NCBI GenBank assembly: GCA_020859875.1
Contig: JAJBVJ010000150.1
Span: forward strand, 1 to 6,246
Direction of reading: 5' to 3'
DNA from: Rikenellaceae bacterium
GTDB taxonomy: Bacteria; Bacteroidota; Bacteroidia; Bacteroidales; Rikenellaceae
Length of the DNA: 6,246 nucleotides
Each line of letters starts with the position of its first letter. The first letter of the stretch is position 1. Shown in pieces: positions 5,651 through 6,246 of this stretch. The notes under the pieces are model-generated. The model saw only the letters and a list, made by a program, of their open reading frames with translations, was not told where the DNA came from and ran no database searches. A program made the position numbers and the translations under genes.

Positions 5651-6246
5651 AACGCCGCCAGTTTTTCCAGCTCACCGGGTTCCATCGCTGCCGAGAGGGA
5701 TAACCTCACCCGTGCCTTCCCTTTCGCAACGGTGGGATAGCGTATGGGGGTTACCCAATAACCCTGCCCCCTCATCTTTTCGGCGAGCTGTGCAGCTTCC
5801 CGGTTGCCGTAGGCCATAACGGGTATTATATGGGTGGGTTCCGGCAGAGTATCCAAAGAGAAAAGGGTGCATAACTGCGCAAGACGGCCTCTGGCTTCTC
5901 CCATATCCGGAAAACGGGAAACCACGAATGCCGACCACAGAAGGCTCAAAGGGGGTAATGCCGTGGAGAATATCACCCCCCCCTTGCCCGGTTTATTAAC
6001 AAATGCCTGATTTCTTCGCTGCAAACGGCAAATCCGCCCTGTGAGGCGGCCGCTTTCCCGAGGGTGGCTACGATAATATCTATCTCCCCGGAGCAGCCCG
6101 TTGCTTGGGCAAGCCCACCCCCATATTCCCCGAAACCCCCGAAAGCGTGCGCTTCGTCCAGGTAGAGTTTTTTCCCGTAGCGGTGGGTCCGCCCTACCAG
6201 TTCGGAGAACGGGGGCCGGGCGCCGGGCATGCTGACTATCGCCTCG
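5641..6246 (-). pseudogene. bioF: 8-amino-7-oxononanoate synthase BioF: C-terminal part, frame broken at a G8 run
   Basis: PLP enzyme that joins a pimeloyl thioester to L-alanine to give 8-amino-7-oxononanoate in biotin synthesis. The 5' part lies beyond the right edge. From 6245 to about 5974 one frame encodes the core, with L-D-E-A-H-A-F-G (Asp at 6158-6156, which would contact the PLP ring) and T-L-G-K (Lys at 6056-6054, the expected PLP lysine), ending L-I-N-R-A-R-G-G and then TGA. The match then continues in the -1 frame as V-I-F-S-T-A-L-P-P to the TAG at 5641. The family normally reads N-x-A-R-P-F-I-F-S-T-A-L-P-P without a break, so both halves belong to one gene split at eight G (5976-5983). 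The downstream half would otherwise open at an ATG at 6024, inside the upstream half. It could be a sequencing error, a true frameshift mutation, or a slippage or -1 frameshift site. Motifs on both sides look intact, so decay, if real, is recent. Confidence 0.88.
5976..5983 (-). other. G8 homopolymer at the bioF frame break
   Basis: Eight C on the + strand, read as AA-GGGGGGGG-TGATA in bioF. In the upstream frame it reads AGG GGG GGG TGA. Six G would restore a single frame with exactly the spacing seen in typical BioF; nine G would restore it with one extra glycine. The run also contains G-GGG-GGG in the phase of a classical -1 slippery heptamer, directly followed by the stop codon. Confidence 0.9.

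Overview
The window looks like a piece of chromosome from a Bacteroidota bacterium, most likely of the order Bacteroidales. The grounds are the compact rpsF-rpsR-rplI cluster, a long-form (about 400 residue) QueA, a BioF-BioG-BioC biotin cluster, and near absence of Shine-Dalgarno sites outside the ribosomal protein genes. A Rikenellaceae/Alistipes-like source is a guess; nothing here fixes genus. Most of the content is core housekeeping, with no phage, plasmid or defence genes.

Layout. Bases 1-968 (+ strand) carry the 3' end of rpsF, then rpsR and rplI, a ribosomal protein operon closed by a strong hairpin terminator at 992-1026. Everything after that lies on the - strand. Going leftwards in transcription order: bioF (cut by the right edge and frame-broken at a run of eight G), bioG, bioC, the RNase P RNA gene rnpB, a repeat array, queA, and a DUF1848 protein gene that converges on rplI across the shared terminator.

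How the genes work together. BioF, BioG and BioC belong to one pathway. BioC methylates malonyl-ACP so that fatty acid synthesis can build a pimeloyl chain, BioG removes the methyl ester, and BioF condenses the pimeloyl thioester with alanine. Their reading frames overlap (bioF/bioG by 10 nt, bioG/bioC by 4 nt), so translation is probably coupled. rnpB supplies the RNase P ribozyme. queA makes the epoxyqueuosine precursor in tRNA and may be cotranscribed with the DUF1848 gene 36 nt downstream, whose C-terminus carries a CxxxCxxC cysteine set.

The least ordinary parts are two. The 509-base gap between queA and rnpB (3216-3724) holds three head-to-tail units of about 150 bp, each packed with small inverted repeats. 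It ends in a 31-bp perfect fold-back abutting the 3' end of rnpB. The other is the frame break in bioF, located exactly at a G8 homopolymer between two well-conserved motifs. It could be a sequencing error, a decayed gene, a slippage-controlled switch or a -1 frameshift site. I see no clearly new multi-gene system in this window.
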